A stretch of DNA of 64,000 nt from Circinella minor (taxonomy: Eukaryota; Mucoromycota; Mucoromycetes; Mucorales; Lichtheimiaceae). The stretch spans positions 62,001-126,000 of the forward strand of contig JAEPRB010000098.1 in NCBI GenBank assembly GCA_016758965.1, read 5' to 3'. A program made the position numbers and the translations under genes. Below, in pieces: positions 40,992 to 53,012 of the stretch; position 1 is the first letter of the stretch, and each line of letters opens with the position of its first letter. The notes beneath the pieces were generated by a model. The model saw only the letters and a program-made list of their open reading frames with translations, was not told the origin of the DNA and made no database searches.

Positions 40992-41107
40992 CAATCATAT
41001 GACTTATTTTGTATTCGAGTGTCTCATTCAATTCTAGAAGAATTTCATTCGTCATTTGAATTTTTCTATTAGACATGAGAATACAAAATAAATCATATGA
41101 TTCCCCA
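40991..41107. repeat. DIRS internal complementary region
   Basis: The first half (40991-41055) is the reverse complement of the left element end. The second half (about 41056-41107) is the reverse complement of the right element end (41240-41294), with a few mismatches. Together they describe the joined circular end-to-end junction, as expected for DIRS replication. It begins right at the stop of the recombinase ORF. Confidence 0.85.
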
Positions 41108-41164
41108 CCCACCCTCTTCGTTTTACCCTTTCTCTCATATTATTATTATTTTATATTTTACTCA

Positions 41165-41294
41165 AAGAAGATCAATTATTATATATTGTATCAGAATTTA
41201 TTATATATTATTTTTCACTGACCAATAAAAAGAAAGATTAAAAGCAATCATATGACTTATTTTGTATTCTCGTGTCTAATAGAAAAATTTAATT
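41165..41294 (-). repeat. DIRS right terminus and inverted terminal repeat
   Basis: Inverted copy of the left repeat with one single-base length difference in an A run. The last about 20 bases (41275-41294) are specific to the right end and are matched by the internal complementary region. Confidence 0.82.
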
Positions 41295-41968
41295 TACAAA
41301 TCAAAATTTTCTAATCTAATGGGATCCAATCAAAATGCTATAATATGTATAAGAAAAATAAAATGGAATGAAATGATAGCAAGTTAATAAATGAAGTGTT
41401 ATCAATACATAATCATACTACTATTAATAGTAGTAGTCCATTCATAATTATCCCCACTATGTTATATATATAACTTACCATTAACAAATTGAAGGGAACC
41501 CGCCAGATTATATTTTGACTTGTGAAAAAAAAAGAAAATAAATTTTAATGAGAACCATTGAAATCTTACACAATTGTTTGATGATATATATCTAAAAGTT
41601 ACAAAGATATAATGCTTACCAAGTAAGACAGGTCAATGTTTCTTCCCTCTCGGGCACACCAACCTGGATAAAAAAAATCATGGTTCCTTGTGGATGATCT
41701 CTGCCATATAATGCCATTGCACAGCTTTTTTTACACAAATGGGAAAACGTTACAACGACATAAGGTTTGAGTATCCACAAGGAACCACCCAGGAGCCTTA
41801 GACCCAGGGGACCTTGAAGATAGTGCCAGCTGTCTTGGGAGCTACAATTATAATAAAGAAACACATGTCATTATTAGTAAAAAAAATAATAATAAGTATC
41901 ATATCATGTTGTCTAAAGTATGGGAAATAAATATAATTACACTTCATTGGACGAGCTGGCACAAAAAA

Positions 41969-41972
<4 letters not shown>

Positions 41973-42018
<46 letters not shown>
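41973..42018. repeat. (GT)n microsatellite
   Basis: About 22 uninterrupted GT units followed by a T run. Confidence 0.95.
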
Positions 42019-42021
<3 letters not shown>

Positions 42022-42236
42022 ATATTTTTTTTGAGTGAAATAATTCTGCCTTTATATAGCTTTTTTTAATTTTTCGTCTATTCTCATGAAAAGTAAAGAT
42101 TATTTATCACACGCTCCGGAATTTTTTTAAGTAAAAATTGTAAAAAAGTGTGGCTATATATCACTTATTACTCCTGCATTTCCTACTTTATATCATCTCG
42201 CTTTTTTTTTGGTGAGATAAATTACTTATCCCCCTT

Positions 42237-42315
42237 GTCAGTGGTAATTGTGACGTTAATGAAGCCCTCGGAAACTCCGTTTCTCGCGCTTGATAAATGC
42301 CTTATTACCACTGAC
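42237..42315. repeat. inverted repeat, 12 bp perfect arms, 55 bp loop
   Basis: GTCAGTGGTAAT at 42237-42248 is exactly inverted at 42304-42315. Weaker pairing extends outward (TTATC before the left arm and GATAA after the right). The loop is unusually GC-rich for this region (CCCTCGGAAACTCCG, TCTCGCGC). It may be the tip of a small transposon or an RNA hairpin. Confidence 0.6.
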
Positions 42316-44002
42316 GCGGAAGATAACTAATACTTATTTTTTAATTTGTTTTATTGAAAAAAATAATTTCTTTATTAAAAGAAATGTAGTATAATTATTC
42401 AGAATCAAAGAACAAGAGGTGTATATGGTATCTAGCTAATAATTTATTATGAAAACGGAGTTTAGCGATCACCAGATAGATTTCACAGTTGTTTATCAAG
42501 TAGGGCAGTGCATGGCCGATTAATTGCTTTGTTATAATCAAATCTTAATGTATAACAAAATTGGTATAGTGTTACTCTTACATTGGTAGCAAGACCTTCG
42601 GAATATGATAATGTTAAAAAAGAAAAATAAGGGGGAAAAGATAAACAAGCCGCGATGTCTTTTTGTGTTACTAAAATTAAATTCTAAAATGCCACTTCAA
42701 TTTTTCGCTCGCCTATGCCGAAACCACTAATGATGACAATAAATACTAAAATTAGAGTGATAAGATCAATAAGAATAATTTATATATTTATAGAATATAT
42801 TTGAAGAAAAGATAGTGATAAAAGAATAACTAAAGCTAGTGAACACGTATGTATACGTAATAAAATAAAAATGAAAAGATTTCACGCGAAGATGAAATTA
42901 TTACTTATGTATAATGAATAAATCCCATCAATAAAGAATGTAAAAATAGCACAGCGAATGTCTTCTACGTATACATCTTTGTTTTTATTATTACTTTATC
43001 AAAAACTTAAACCCCCCCCCAAAGATTTCCATATTTTGGATGTTGACAAATAGAATGTGAAAGATTGATAATCTTTTTGTTAAACTATAGAACAATCCGT
43101 AACGACGTGTTGTCAATTATTTTTGCTTCTAAATTGAACAACAACTACTTTTTAATTAATTCACTTGTCTTCTAATCTTTTGAAATAACAACCAGCAATG
43201 ATGAAGATGATGAAGAAGAAGACGATATCCAAGAGATCAAGAAGATGCCGATATCTTGCAGAACCAAGCTGAACAAGATCAAATTATGCGATATTTACTT
43301 TATCAATGAACGTGTATTTCCCAGATTGGTTAATATATATTTGCAACATTTATTTTTCAAGTAGAATTAGCAACATATGTCTCTGATGAATTAAGATAAA
43401 TTTTATTAAATTTATTCTAGTAGTCTTGTACTCATCACTTGATAATCGAAACGATATACATATTCAAGCATGTTTGATAAATATTGAAATTGTAGAGTAA
43501 CAAATAAACCAATTAAAAAAAAGTGTTATTTTAGTACATCCAAAAGATGAAATGAGCAAAAAAAACTAGCTTTACTTTTATTTTTCAGGTTTGTGAACAG
43601 CTTTTATCCTGTATCAAATAAAAAAATCGGATAAACAACATATTTATTATAACGTCTTTGTTATGTCAAGCCTTACTAATATATTACATAATTTGTATAA
43701 ACAGCATAGAGTCTGTTATATCACTGTATGCTCATACAATTTATGTTGGACACGACACGAAAACAAATTTCTTAACTAAACTCAAACAATAATCATTTAT
43801 AACATCATATTTAGAGTTAAGCTGCGGAATTTTTATGACTTATATATGTGATGATCGAAAATACTAATAGATATGTGACCATATAGTAATTCCATATAAA
43901 GTGCATACAAATACATGTCAAATTATTGCTTAACCCTGGAAAAAACAATAAAAACTTGGGGGTTTGTAGCAACTCCCAAAATGAAAAGGCAAAATAGACT
44001 AC

Positions 44003-44269
44003 CTTCCACTGGACTAGTAGTGGCTGTTTATAAGCCGAAGTCGTAGTTGGTCTTTTGTTTCTATTTAAGAAATGAAAGGCATGATCAATTTCATCCAATT
44101 CACTCGAAGAATAAGTAACGGCTACATTGTTTGGCAGATCGCGTGAGGATTGACTACTTGATCTGGCAGATGTTGATGCTGTAAGATTCTATTCCTGAAC
44201 AATTTTTCTCGGACGGCCTCGGCCACGCTTAGCGAGTTGATTTTGAGTAGTATTACTAGAATGATTCAT
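44003..44269 (-). pseudogene. AT-hook-containing ORF fragment, interrupted
   Basis: From ATG at 44269 a frame encodes MNHSSNTTQNQLAKRGRGRPRK (an AT-hook-like basic GRGRPRK core), a TAG at 44191-44189, and then about 60 further residues (SSSELDEIDHAFHFLNRNK) to a possible GTAGTC donor. AT-hook starts of this type occur in some transposon proteins and DNA-binding proteins. No catalytic domain follows, so the fragment cannot be assigned. Confidence 0.35.
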
Positions 44270-45526
44270 GATAAAATAATTGAGAAAAAAGAGCAATGGA
44301 TAATATAGTCTTAAACCCTCACAATTCAGTATTTATAATTCAAGCTAGTATTCATAACTTTTTTATTATATAAAAAGTTAATTTTACTGGCCTTGTACCA
44401 GCTAAATCCCCAGTATTTACAACTCGACTTCAGTATTCCTTCATCGTTACCTTCCATTTTTGGTAACTTTTTGAAGCTTTTGAGCCTGTTGATTGGCGGA
44501 CTTCTTCAATTTCTTACCAAAAAAAAAAAATCGCGTTATGATACTGTCCTCTATATTTTGAAGTTACCACATTTTAGATCATAAAAAAAATATTAAATAT
44601 AAAATAGTACTTTTTTGAGTATTTTTAATTATTAACACTTGATAATATGAGATAAAAACTTAATAATATAAAATTATATATGCATATAGCTGATATTGTT
44701 CTTAGGGAATGACTACGGGCAAGGCAATTTTGAACCGGCATTTTAGTAACATGGCATGCCCTTCATCTGTTTTATTTATGTTCAATTTTGTTATATGAAA
44801 AATGTCCTATTTAAACTGGGGTTTTCTCTAATTTAAATATAAGAATTATGAATAAAAATATGAAAGTCTAGTTGAATCATAATACTTTTGAATATTTTAT
44901 AATAATAAAAATTTCAAACCATTTGAAAATCTAATAAAATATAGATATATTTATTTTTAATATATCTAATGGGTCACATAAAATTAAGAATAAACTCCTA
45001 AAGTAAAAGATCATGTCCAATTTTTATTTTTACTTTCGTAGGCTTCAGTAATGACATTTTGAAATAATTATGCAAAGGAAATATTGTATACATAATAATA
45101 GTAAATGTTGTATATATCAATATAAGCTTACTGTTACGAGATCCATGGATCAGCATGATGTTCCAACATAAGTTTATTTTTACAAGAGAATCACATTTGA
45201 AGACTATGCTGCTAACCTATTTTTCATACAAAGTGTTTTTGTGCTTGAGGCTTGTGCTTGACTCATTCAACAAGATCACAACAATATTTGATATGAGGAT
45301 GTAATAGAAGTCTTGTTTAAGAATTAAAATCTTGGCCCTGGAGTCTGCCATAAGCTACAAGACGAAGATTATGACTTTTAAAAGAGATTTCTAAAAGTTA
45401 TTGTTATTCATATTTAATATGATAATTTGATTTTATTGTTTTGTATTATTATATTTATGCCATCTTTTTTTCGTTATACTACGTAATGTTGACCCAGTTT
45501 TTTTCTTCTTGCCTATTTATATGGTA
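44270..45526. other. non-coding AT-rich stretch
   Basis: About 1.25 kb without supported coding sequence, repeats or RNA genes visible. Confidence 0.5.
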
Positions 45527-45987
45527 CAGGATTTTGCATTCATTTCCGGATGCAACCCTCAATTTGTTCGCTTATAATGTCAGTTTTTTTCGCTTATAAT
45601 ATGCTATATTTTTCGCTTATGATGGCGGTATTTTTCGCTTATAATAAGTGATATTTGGTTGATCCCATAAAAGCAGATGTAGCAAATACAAAAAAAAATG
45701 ATATTAGTTGCGAAAAACTCCTCCTATCATTTGTGTAAATCTCTAATCTTCACAAGTGAATCTCTTGAACCCCATAAGTAAGAAAATTATATATGTATTA
45801 TAAGCGAAAAATACCGCCATCATAAGTGAAAAATATAGCATATTATAAGCAAAAATTATCTCCATCATAAGCGAACAATATAATATTATATCATAAGCGA
45901 ACAAAACTGACATTATAACGAACAAAATTACTCTTATTATAAGTGAAAAAATTAAGGATTGCATCCGGAAATGAATGCAAAATCCTG
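45527..45987. mobile_element. MITE-like palindromic element with TA flanks
   Basis: Ends are inverted copies starting CAGGATTTTGCATTCATTTC, directly flanked by TA on both sides (45525-45526 and 45988-45989), as left by Tc1/mariner-type transposases. The arms extend well beyond 100 bases and are built from a short repeated unit, TTCGCTTATAAT with variants, spaced 20-30 bases apart. The right arm has about 50 extra bases. No transposase is encoded. It shares the first 11 bases (TACAGGATTTT including TA) with the fold-back element at 53.0 kb. Confidence 0.75.
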
Positions 45988-46255
45988 TATTTTCTTACTT
46001 GGTAATTTGTATTATACTACAAAGTATCCCTTTATTCAATGTATGATAAATCTTTTTTCAGTTGTTCTACTTACCACCCATTCTATATTATAATTCATGT
46101 CCTTTTATTGTAATTTCATTTATTTATGACACAAACATAATATATTACGTATTATTGATATATGCCCACATTTAGTATCACTTTTTGATCTACGCCATAT
46201 TGTTTTGCTCTTTGTTATTGGCTTCTTTATATAGTTACAATATATTACACTCTTT

Positions 46256-46691
46256 TATAATTTTTTGGGGTGCACTAAATTTTTGGGTAGTAAACCTTCC
46301 TTATTTGGATTTTTGGGTACATAGTCACTGAAATTTGGGTACTTCGCCACTGAACGAGCCCAGAAGTACCCAAAAACTACCCAAAAGTGCCTGAAGAAAG
46401 GTACCTTTTTTTTTCCTTTTTAGATTTTTGTTTATTTTTGAGTACTATAATACACCTCATTCAGCTCAATAATACCCCATACTCTAGTCAACATTATCAG
46501 TTATGAATTTTTATATGATATTGAAATTTAATAACAAAAAATAACAAGAATAAGAGTAAAGCTATAAGGCCCAAAAGGACTCAAACACTGACTTCTTCTA
46601 TTTTACTTGTACCAGAAAAACTGACTGCTTCACTTTTATTACCGAAAATGGAAGTACCCAAAAATTATGGCACCCCACAAAAATAATTATA
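46256..46691. mobile_element. second MITE-like element
   Basis: The left end (TATAATTTTTTGGGGTGC, then TTTTTGGGTA) and right end (TACCCAAAAATTATGGCACC) form imperfect inverted repeats of about 35 bases. The interior has a further inverted GGGTACTT/AAGTACCC pair. About 435 bases, no ORF. TA-type target duplication is plausible from the ends but cannot be fixed because of A/T flanks. Confidence 0.6.
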
Positions 46692-46954
46692 CACAAAAAA
46701 AAAAGTCATAACTGCACAACAAGTTTAAGACTACGTACTTTATAAAAAATGTCGATTATCTGCCCTGTTGAATGAATAGATCAGAATGTTCTTTTAACAG
46801 TGATAGCGCATACACGCAGAAGTTGTCAGAATATTTTTTATGGCGAACTGATACGTATCAAGCAAAAATAAAACAAAATTAATAAGGGCGAATAATAGAA
46901 TAAAAGATATCGTTAATGATAATGATAATGATAGGAACAATACATATCAATAGT

Positions 46955-46994
46955 GATGATGATGATGATGATGATGATGATTATGATTATGATG
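46955..46994. repeat. (GAT)n trinucleotide repeat
   Basis: Nine GAT units followed by degenerate TATGAT units; related AATGAT units occur at 46915-46932. Confidence 0.9.
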
Positions 46995-47023
46995 TAATTG
47001 CCAACTGTAGAGAAATTATTATG

Positions 47024-47259
47024 AATCGCAAGAGGTGTCGAAAAAGGAAATAATGTCACCATGTATTGCGTATTTTAAAAATAAAATAACCAAAAAGAGA
47101 TTCTAAAAAGGGAATAATGATGATGATTGCTTTAAATAAAAATAATCTAAAGAAGTGTGTAACAATTAGTTTGAAAATAATAGGAACGAGTTTCTAAAAA
47201 GGAAACCATGACGATGCTTATTTTAAATAAAAATAATCTAAAGAAGTGTGTAAAAAGAA
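47024..47259. repeat. degenerate direct repeat, three units
   Basis: Units beginning TCTAAAAAGG at 47101 and 47192 share TTTAAATAAAAATAATCTAA and AAGAAGTGTGTAA; a weaker unit precedes them from about 47024. Unit length is about 80-90 bases. It lies upstream of the transposase remnant and may be part of that element. Confidence 0.6.
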
Positions 47260-47515
47260 GAGTTGAAATTGGTTGATTTTAACCATGACAAATACTCAGA
47301 TTAAAACAATGTATTAGCGATTACGTAGCAACACAGATTCACATACGTAAAACTATATAAAGCTAACATTTTAATATTTTTTATTTACACAATATAACTT
47401 TTATCAATAATATTATCAAAGGTATTATTTTTACTATATCAAATGCTTCATTCCTTTTTATTTTATTTCCATAGTTTTTCAATACTTCATTGATATTTTA
47501 TATAGTGTTTTTACC

Positions 47516-48260
47516 ATGTCTTTTACCAAATTTCCAAATGGCGATTATCACCAAGAAATTACACTTTTACAAGAAGGGGAAAATCTTGTATGTGATATGG
47601 ATATTGGATGGCAACTTTTCCATGATAACCAATATAAGGTTGACAATGGTCGCGGTTTGAGTGTAAACAAGCATTGTTTAGGTGCATTAAGATGTGAAGA
47701 ATGTAAGATCACATTCAGACCAGCAAGCAATGAACGCGCTACAGAGTCTAAGGCTATTGGTAGATGTAAAACTAAGAAATGTGGGTCTTCAAACGCTTTG
47801 ACAATTATTAGATGTTCTGTTATGGTGAATATCAAATTATTACAAGGAAAAGGCTTCTTAAAGCATACTGGAGCACACACACATGAGCAATATGAACCAC
47901 TCCCACTGTACTATAAAGGGCCTTTGAGCTCTTGTTCCCCGTGTCCAGGAGTTTATAGGTGAAACTCCAAAAGGGTTACAAGTTGGCACCAGTGCTGTTA
48001 GACCCTAGCACCCACCAAGACCAGTACGTGAATTAGATCAGAACTTTCAGCATCTTGGTAAGGTAGGGTACACAAGACGCGTGATTTTCAAAAATGATGG
48101 TATCTTAACAAGCAAGAAGACTGGTGCCAGTATCGAAGGTCTTTTAGATAATCAGAAAACTCTCGAAGAATCCCATCCAGGATACTTTCAGTGAGGGATG
48201 GAAATATTACCAGGTATAACATGTATACCATTCTACTGTCTAGATGCACAGCACAAAGTT
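47516..48260 (+). pseudogene. transposase N-terminus with WRKY/GCM1-type zinc region, broken
   Basis: Residues 1-130 from ATG 47516 carry the pattern NGRGLSVNKHCLGALRCEEC, then spaced Cys pairs (GRCKTKKCG) and a HTGAHTH motif. This Cys/His series resembles the WRKY-GCM1 zinc finger at the start of some Mutator-like transposases in fungi. The frame is lost near 47930 and resumes in another frame (FIGETPKGLQVGTSAVRP), with a TAG at about 48004 and a TGA at about 48193, then fades by about 48260. No DDE domain is found, so it is a truncated, dead copy. The link to Mutator elements is from the family pattern and not from a catalytic core. Confidence 0.6.
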
Positions 48261-48652
48261 TCGAACTATAATTACAGTATGGATCATAGAAATTAATTCT
48301 ATAACTCCTATTCTTGAATGTCCCAAATTCCAGTTTTAGTAAGCCAAGATAACCAATAATTAATTTACTGAATTGCTAGAATTAGCTTAGGGAATCCTAG
48401 AATTAAGGAAATTGAGAGCCCGATCAGCTCTATGTCTCATAAAACGATTCAGTTCAGTTTTATTACTATTTATTTTGCATAAATCATTATAATTGCAATA
48501 ATAAATAGTGCTCGATTATTTTTTAATAATAGTGATATCAAATTATTAATTATGATAGTTGTCATTATAAACTATATTAACAATAATTACATTTATTAAG
48601 TTCTTTAACATTATAATAATATTGTAAAAAATAAGTTTGATATTTCCTTTAA
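48261..48652. other. spacer between transposon remnants
   Basis: About 390 AT-rich bases; no terminal repeats were found that would delimit either neighbouring element. Confidence 0.45.
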
Positions 48653-51600
48653 TCAAATTAAGTTCAAATTCCCAAGTAGTAATTCCATGATTTCGGGATC
48701 TTCAGTCGACTCCATATACGGCCAGATACAATAATGCCTTATTAATCCATCTACTTCGCCAGATAAGATACCAACAAAATCACAAATAGCTTCTACATCT
48801 AATATTGTTAAAACCGGATTCGCAAAAGCTAAGGGAGTTATATAAATTGATCCCGAAGTAGAATCAATCAACATACTGTATAAACCAATGGCCATTAACA
48901 TTCTTGATGTTTCTCCTTGTTCATGTACAAAATAAAAGTAAACTTGACCATAATAATATTGTGTTCCTGGAAGAATCACAGAACCTACTCCCCCATTAAC
49001 ATTGCTTCATATATATATTATTATCTTGTCTATTCCTATAATGTAACTACTTTGTGATAAACATTGATGATAGTAATTATAATAGTATACTTACAGATCA
49101 ACACCCAATCTAAGCCGAACAAAATGAGCTGCTCGATTGCGCTATAGATTAAATCCAAGTAAACTCCCAAACACCTTATTGCTGTACCAAAGTCTTACGC
49201 CATATCGTACTTTTTTGTTTATTTGACTTCTCTTGATGTTGCTGTTTTCAGTCCACGTTCTTAAAAACGTCATCAGTGCTTCTATTAGTCTTCTTCCACT
49301 AACACTGGCAATTGTCACTTCTTCGTTTTTCTCCAAATCAATACTTTTCAGCTGGCCTCTAATTTCTGGATCGTCATCTCCTGCTCCGTCCAATGAGTAT
49401 ACTATTTTTCTTTTTCTTTTCACCTGTTCATCATCATTATTTTTTTCAAGGAAAGCATCGACATATCTTGCCATACCAAGCTTTAGTAAAATATTATTAG
49501 CATTTGCACCAGGGATTCTCTATAAAATATATTTTTCATACTATCAGCTTTACCCTCTGTCAATTTTTTGCTCTGGTAATTTTTAATTGGTTTTGATAAA
49601 TGCTTACATTAGAACTACTGTAAGTAACCTCTTGATTAGTCCTATTTCCCTTTCAAGAACTCTAGAAGAATACATACGCATTGGTCCTAATAACTCTATC
49701 ATTCTTGTTGTATGTGTCATATAGTGCTGATTCGGTGTAAATACAGCAACCGAAAGAACTTGCCCACCATCTCTACCTGGATTGCATAACTCTTGTAAAT
49801 AACAATGCCAATGTTTAAGATCTCTATTCATTATATCATTAATATGTAATAATAAAAAATATATTTTAGTTTATTACTGTTATACTGTTATATTATATTT
49901 TTATTAACATATAATATATAATGTACTTTACTTACATTTCAGTATTCTCAACATCAATCCTTGTAAGCTCATATGTAAGTAGTTTTTGACAAGTGCGAAC
50001 TAGTGCTATTGTTGCCTCTTGTGCCTTTTTTGTTTTTAACCTAGGTACTATCAATGTTGGTACCACTAGTAATAAAAAATCTTGCCAATCCACTACCCGG
50101 ACCGTGCCTGATAATACAGTTTGCCAGTTACCATTAAAAGCTGTGGGAATATTCTGGCGAGACTGTCTTATGCTTGTCATTATTTCATTGATATCATTGA
50201 TTGCAAAAGGGCTTATGGTACTGTTTAAATCAAATTTTGAATTAATTAAATTTAGGTATAAATGACCTAATCCATGGTAAACTAAATGCATTTCATATAA
50301 AGCATAAAATTCTGGGTCTTTGATTGTATAAAAATTATTCTGTGTGAATAAACTTGGCCCATTCAATCCTGCCTATTTTTTTAAGAAAAGAATTTAAAAA
50401 AACTATATACAGTAATGCTTCTATCTTTTAATTTAATTACTCACCTCTGTCCCTAAGATCAGGGATTGTCTTGTTCTCTAATGCTCACTCACTCCACTGT
50501 GATCAATAAAGTAAATGCCATGACCTTTTTCATTATGAACGCCTGTAATTTTACATATTCGACACCCAGCTCTATGTGAATGCCCACGATGATGTGTAAG
50601 GGAATCAGCTTGGGGCAAATCTCCTGTGTCTAGTATGAGATGTACTTTTGATGAAATTATTGTTCCATCTTCAAGTTCTACTTCAATACCATCATCTTCC
50701 ATTCTTTTCCAGTCATTAAGTACCGGTTCCAAATAACTATCTAAATCAGCAGGAGGTCATTCACCATCCGTGAGGCATACCTGAACTGTATATTCTTGTC
50801 GATATCTATATAAATAACATAAATGTTGGTGCTTTCGGTTAGTTTACTTTATTTTTCGAGTACATTTCTAACCATAGTACTCTTATTTGATCTTTCAAAC
50901 AAGTTGAAATTTCATAGCATATACTTGCCTGGTTAAAGGATCAAAGTTTAGTACAATAAATTGAATTAACGTCATTGATCGTCTTGTACTTGGATTTTTA
51001 AAAGGCGCAAATCCATCAGCAGCAAGATAAACAGCAATGTCATATTTATTTTCGAAAAGATTATCATTTTTTTTCATGTCTTGATATATGTTTCCATCAA
51101 AAATATCATTATAAATTCCAGGACGATGTATATACTCATGACGATAAAGAAGTTTTTTCCTTGTATCTTCATCATATAGCATGTATGCTATTTGTTGGGA
51201 AAGTGGCAGCATTGCTATCTGGGCTTTTGGTTTACAATTATTACTGCTTGTTGTAGAACTGAATGTACCAGAGGTAGAATCTTCGGATCTGGATGTATTA
51301 CAAGTTTGACATATATCACTTCTATAATCTCCATGTCTTGAGCGTGTGCTCTGATCATAGAACAGCCGACAGCCATTTACACAAACATCATACCACTCCT
51401 GGTTAACAGAATATATGTCATTTGTTGCAACTTTTGCACTTCTGTATGGAGAATATCTATGTTCATGATCTATAAAAAAGTCTTATATTAACTTTAAGAA
51501 TTATAGCGTGTTATGATATATATGCGAATATTTAAAAATATTATCTTGCCTTTATCAAACATAAATATAATTTCATTGGTATAGTCAATAAATTCTTTAT

Positions 51601-52139
51601 AAGCAGCTTGTTTTACACCATGTCGATCAACAATTCGTTTTAATTTTAGACTCAAAATTGCGATTTTTGTTCTTGAACGATCAGGACGATTAAACAAATA
51701 TCGTTTTGGTTGGCTTAAATTATTTCCAGGCTCGTTTTCCCATGTCTGTTGTTGAGCCACTTGTTGTTGCTCTTGTTGAACAATACTTTGCTGTAGTTGT
51801 TGTTGAGTTTCCTGTTGTTGTGACTGTTGTAGATTTTTATGTTGTTGTGGTTGTTGTAGAGATACATGTTGCTGTAGTGGCTGATAATGTATAAGCTGTT
51901 GTGGTTGCTAAGGCTCATGAAACTGGACCTCCTGCTGTTGATTGTGATGGCATGGCTGCTCGTTCAAATCGCGACTTGTAGAGCCTCTGTTTTTTGGATT
52001 TTTTGGCAAGCTCCAAAATGCTTTTGAAATGAACAAGTCCAATTATTTTGCTATTACACCAGCCACAGCTAAATGAATTAAAATCTTTTTGAACAGAACT
52101 TCCTGAGCTTTTTCTTTTTTTGTCAGTCTTGGTTGTCAT
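48653..52139 (-). pseudogene. TNP2/Transposase_21-like (CACTA/EnSpm type) transposase, decayed
   Basis: Exon-like blocks on the minus strand read in order: KRKSSGSSVQKDF start at 52139; a Gln-rich stretch (51910-51720); a Cys block (VCVNGCRLFYD, DICQTCNTS) with HRPGIYNDIFDG and AADGFAPFKNPSTRRSM (51470-50940); LDTGDLPQADSLTHH and AGCRICKITG (50806-50445); AGLNGPSLFTQ onward (50373-49937); then further blocks to 48653. This order, especially DIFDG, DGFxPFK and the D-x-P/GC.IC block, is that of TNP2-type transposases. Disruptions: a frame change plus TAG at about 51908, TGA at about 50758, TAG at about 50479, TAG at about 49143. Two introns appear to start with GC instead of GT (GCAAGA at about 51550, GCAAGT at about 50934). 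No element ends were located. Confidence 0.7.
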
Positions 52140-52529
52140 TGATCGTGAGCAGTGATATGATAGTACTAGATGAAATTAGTGTAAATACGAAAGAAAGAAA
52201 GGAGGTTCATTTTCACAAGTTTTTTTTTTTTTTGCTCTCAAAAAACAAGAATAAGAGCATATTTCAGGATGTACTTTTTTAAGAAGTTACACTACATTTA
52301 GTAGTACTGGAAAATAAACAATTATAACTTGTTCTCTATTATTATTCATATTTGCATTCACATGGTTAGAAATAAAAAAACATGTTTTAACTAGTTTTAA
52401 GAAATATAAAAAAGCATGTTCCAGCCTTTGAGAGAGATAAAGATATTGTTATATGACTTTATCATTGGTCATTTATTTAAATAAAAACAATATCTAAACA
52501 TATTCTTCACATCTTTATCTTTTTTCCCC
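52140..52529. promoter_or_regulatory. divergent spacer within the TNP2-type element
   Basis: 390 bases between the divergent starts of the transposase remnant and the accessory ORF; likely the shared promoter of a two-gene element. T-rich at 52221-52233. Confidence 0.35.
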
Positions 52530-53012
52530 ATGACTGCGCGAACAACAAGACACGTTTATAACCTGGTGGATACCATAAAAGACACAACAAACCGTACGGA
52601 AAGCGAGGTGTTGGCTTTGACACAACGTGTAAAGCACATCGCTGATAACTTCGTTGCTATTAATCAACGTTTGGATTACGTAATGGACGCAGTACAAGAA
52701 TTACGTGATCTCTATAATGATAATTCTCAGGTGAATGAGCAACAAGAAACACCTATTCCACCTCAGGTAATTTTTTTACTATTGAGTTGTTATTGCTGCA
52801 AGTCTTTATATTACTATTTTCTCTTATATTTCTGGTTCTTTTTGATCTCTGTGTTGTGAATTTATATTAGGAACGCAGGGAAGTTTGAAGGCGCCCTACT
52901 GAGATTACCCATAACCGTGCCACTGCTGTACGTCTTACTATGCCACTACTTTCACAATTAATTGTTGATCGTTTTTTTGATGGGGATGATGCTGCTGCGT
53001 TAAGTCCTCTTA

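Larger units (their letters stand above)
37005..41294. mobile_element. DIRS-type tyrosine recombinase retrotransposon, decayed
   Basis: A 4.3 kb element with all the structural marks of DIRS: gag-like ORF, RT-RNase H, tyrosine recombinase in an overlapping frame, inverted terminal repeats instead of LTRs, and an internal complementary region near the right end. The left repeat (about 37054-37152) and right repeat (about 41165-41275) match as inverted copies (both contain AAGTCATATGATTGCTTTTA in their own orientation). The outermost about 50 bases differ between ends. DIRS elements integrate as circles by recombinase, without target duplication, and none is seen. It sits about 160 bases upstream of NUDCD1 and could affect its promoter. 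gag and RT are disrupted, so this copy is not autonomous. Confidence 0.92.
41295..43996. other. long non-coding stretch after the DIRS element
   Basis: 2.7 kb with no supported gene. It contains a TG microsatellite (41973-42018), a hairpin-forming inverted repeat (42237-42315) and, near 43199-43325, a short acidic coding-like fragment (DEDDEEEDD, then in another frame DILQNQAEQDQIMRYL) that looks like an eroded exon. Nothing in it could be named. Confidence 0.5.

Noticed and set aside
37005..41294. Endogenous retrovirus or LTR retrotransposon
   Set aside because: No LTRs, integrase, protease or envelope; inverted repeats, internal complementary region and a tyrosine recombinase identify a DIRS element.
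41616..41864. Minus-strand frame of about 80 codons with GPLGLRLLGGSL
   Set aside because: No domain, no splice partner, no conserved pattern; composition fits random open sequence.
45743..45964. Minus-strand frame of 73 codons rich in Ile/Leu/Phe
   Set aside because: It lies entirely within the palindromic MITE and simply translates its repeat units.
47880..48010. Possible small structured RNA in a GC-richer stretch
   Set aside because: It reads as a frameshifted continuation of the transposase remnant (FIGETPKGLQVGTS), which explains the composition.
49233..49586. Plus-strand frame of 117 codons
   Set aside because: It is antisense to a TNP2-type exon block that has family motifs; a shadow frame.
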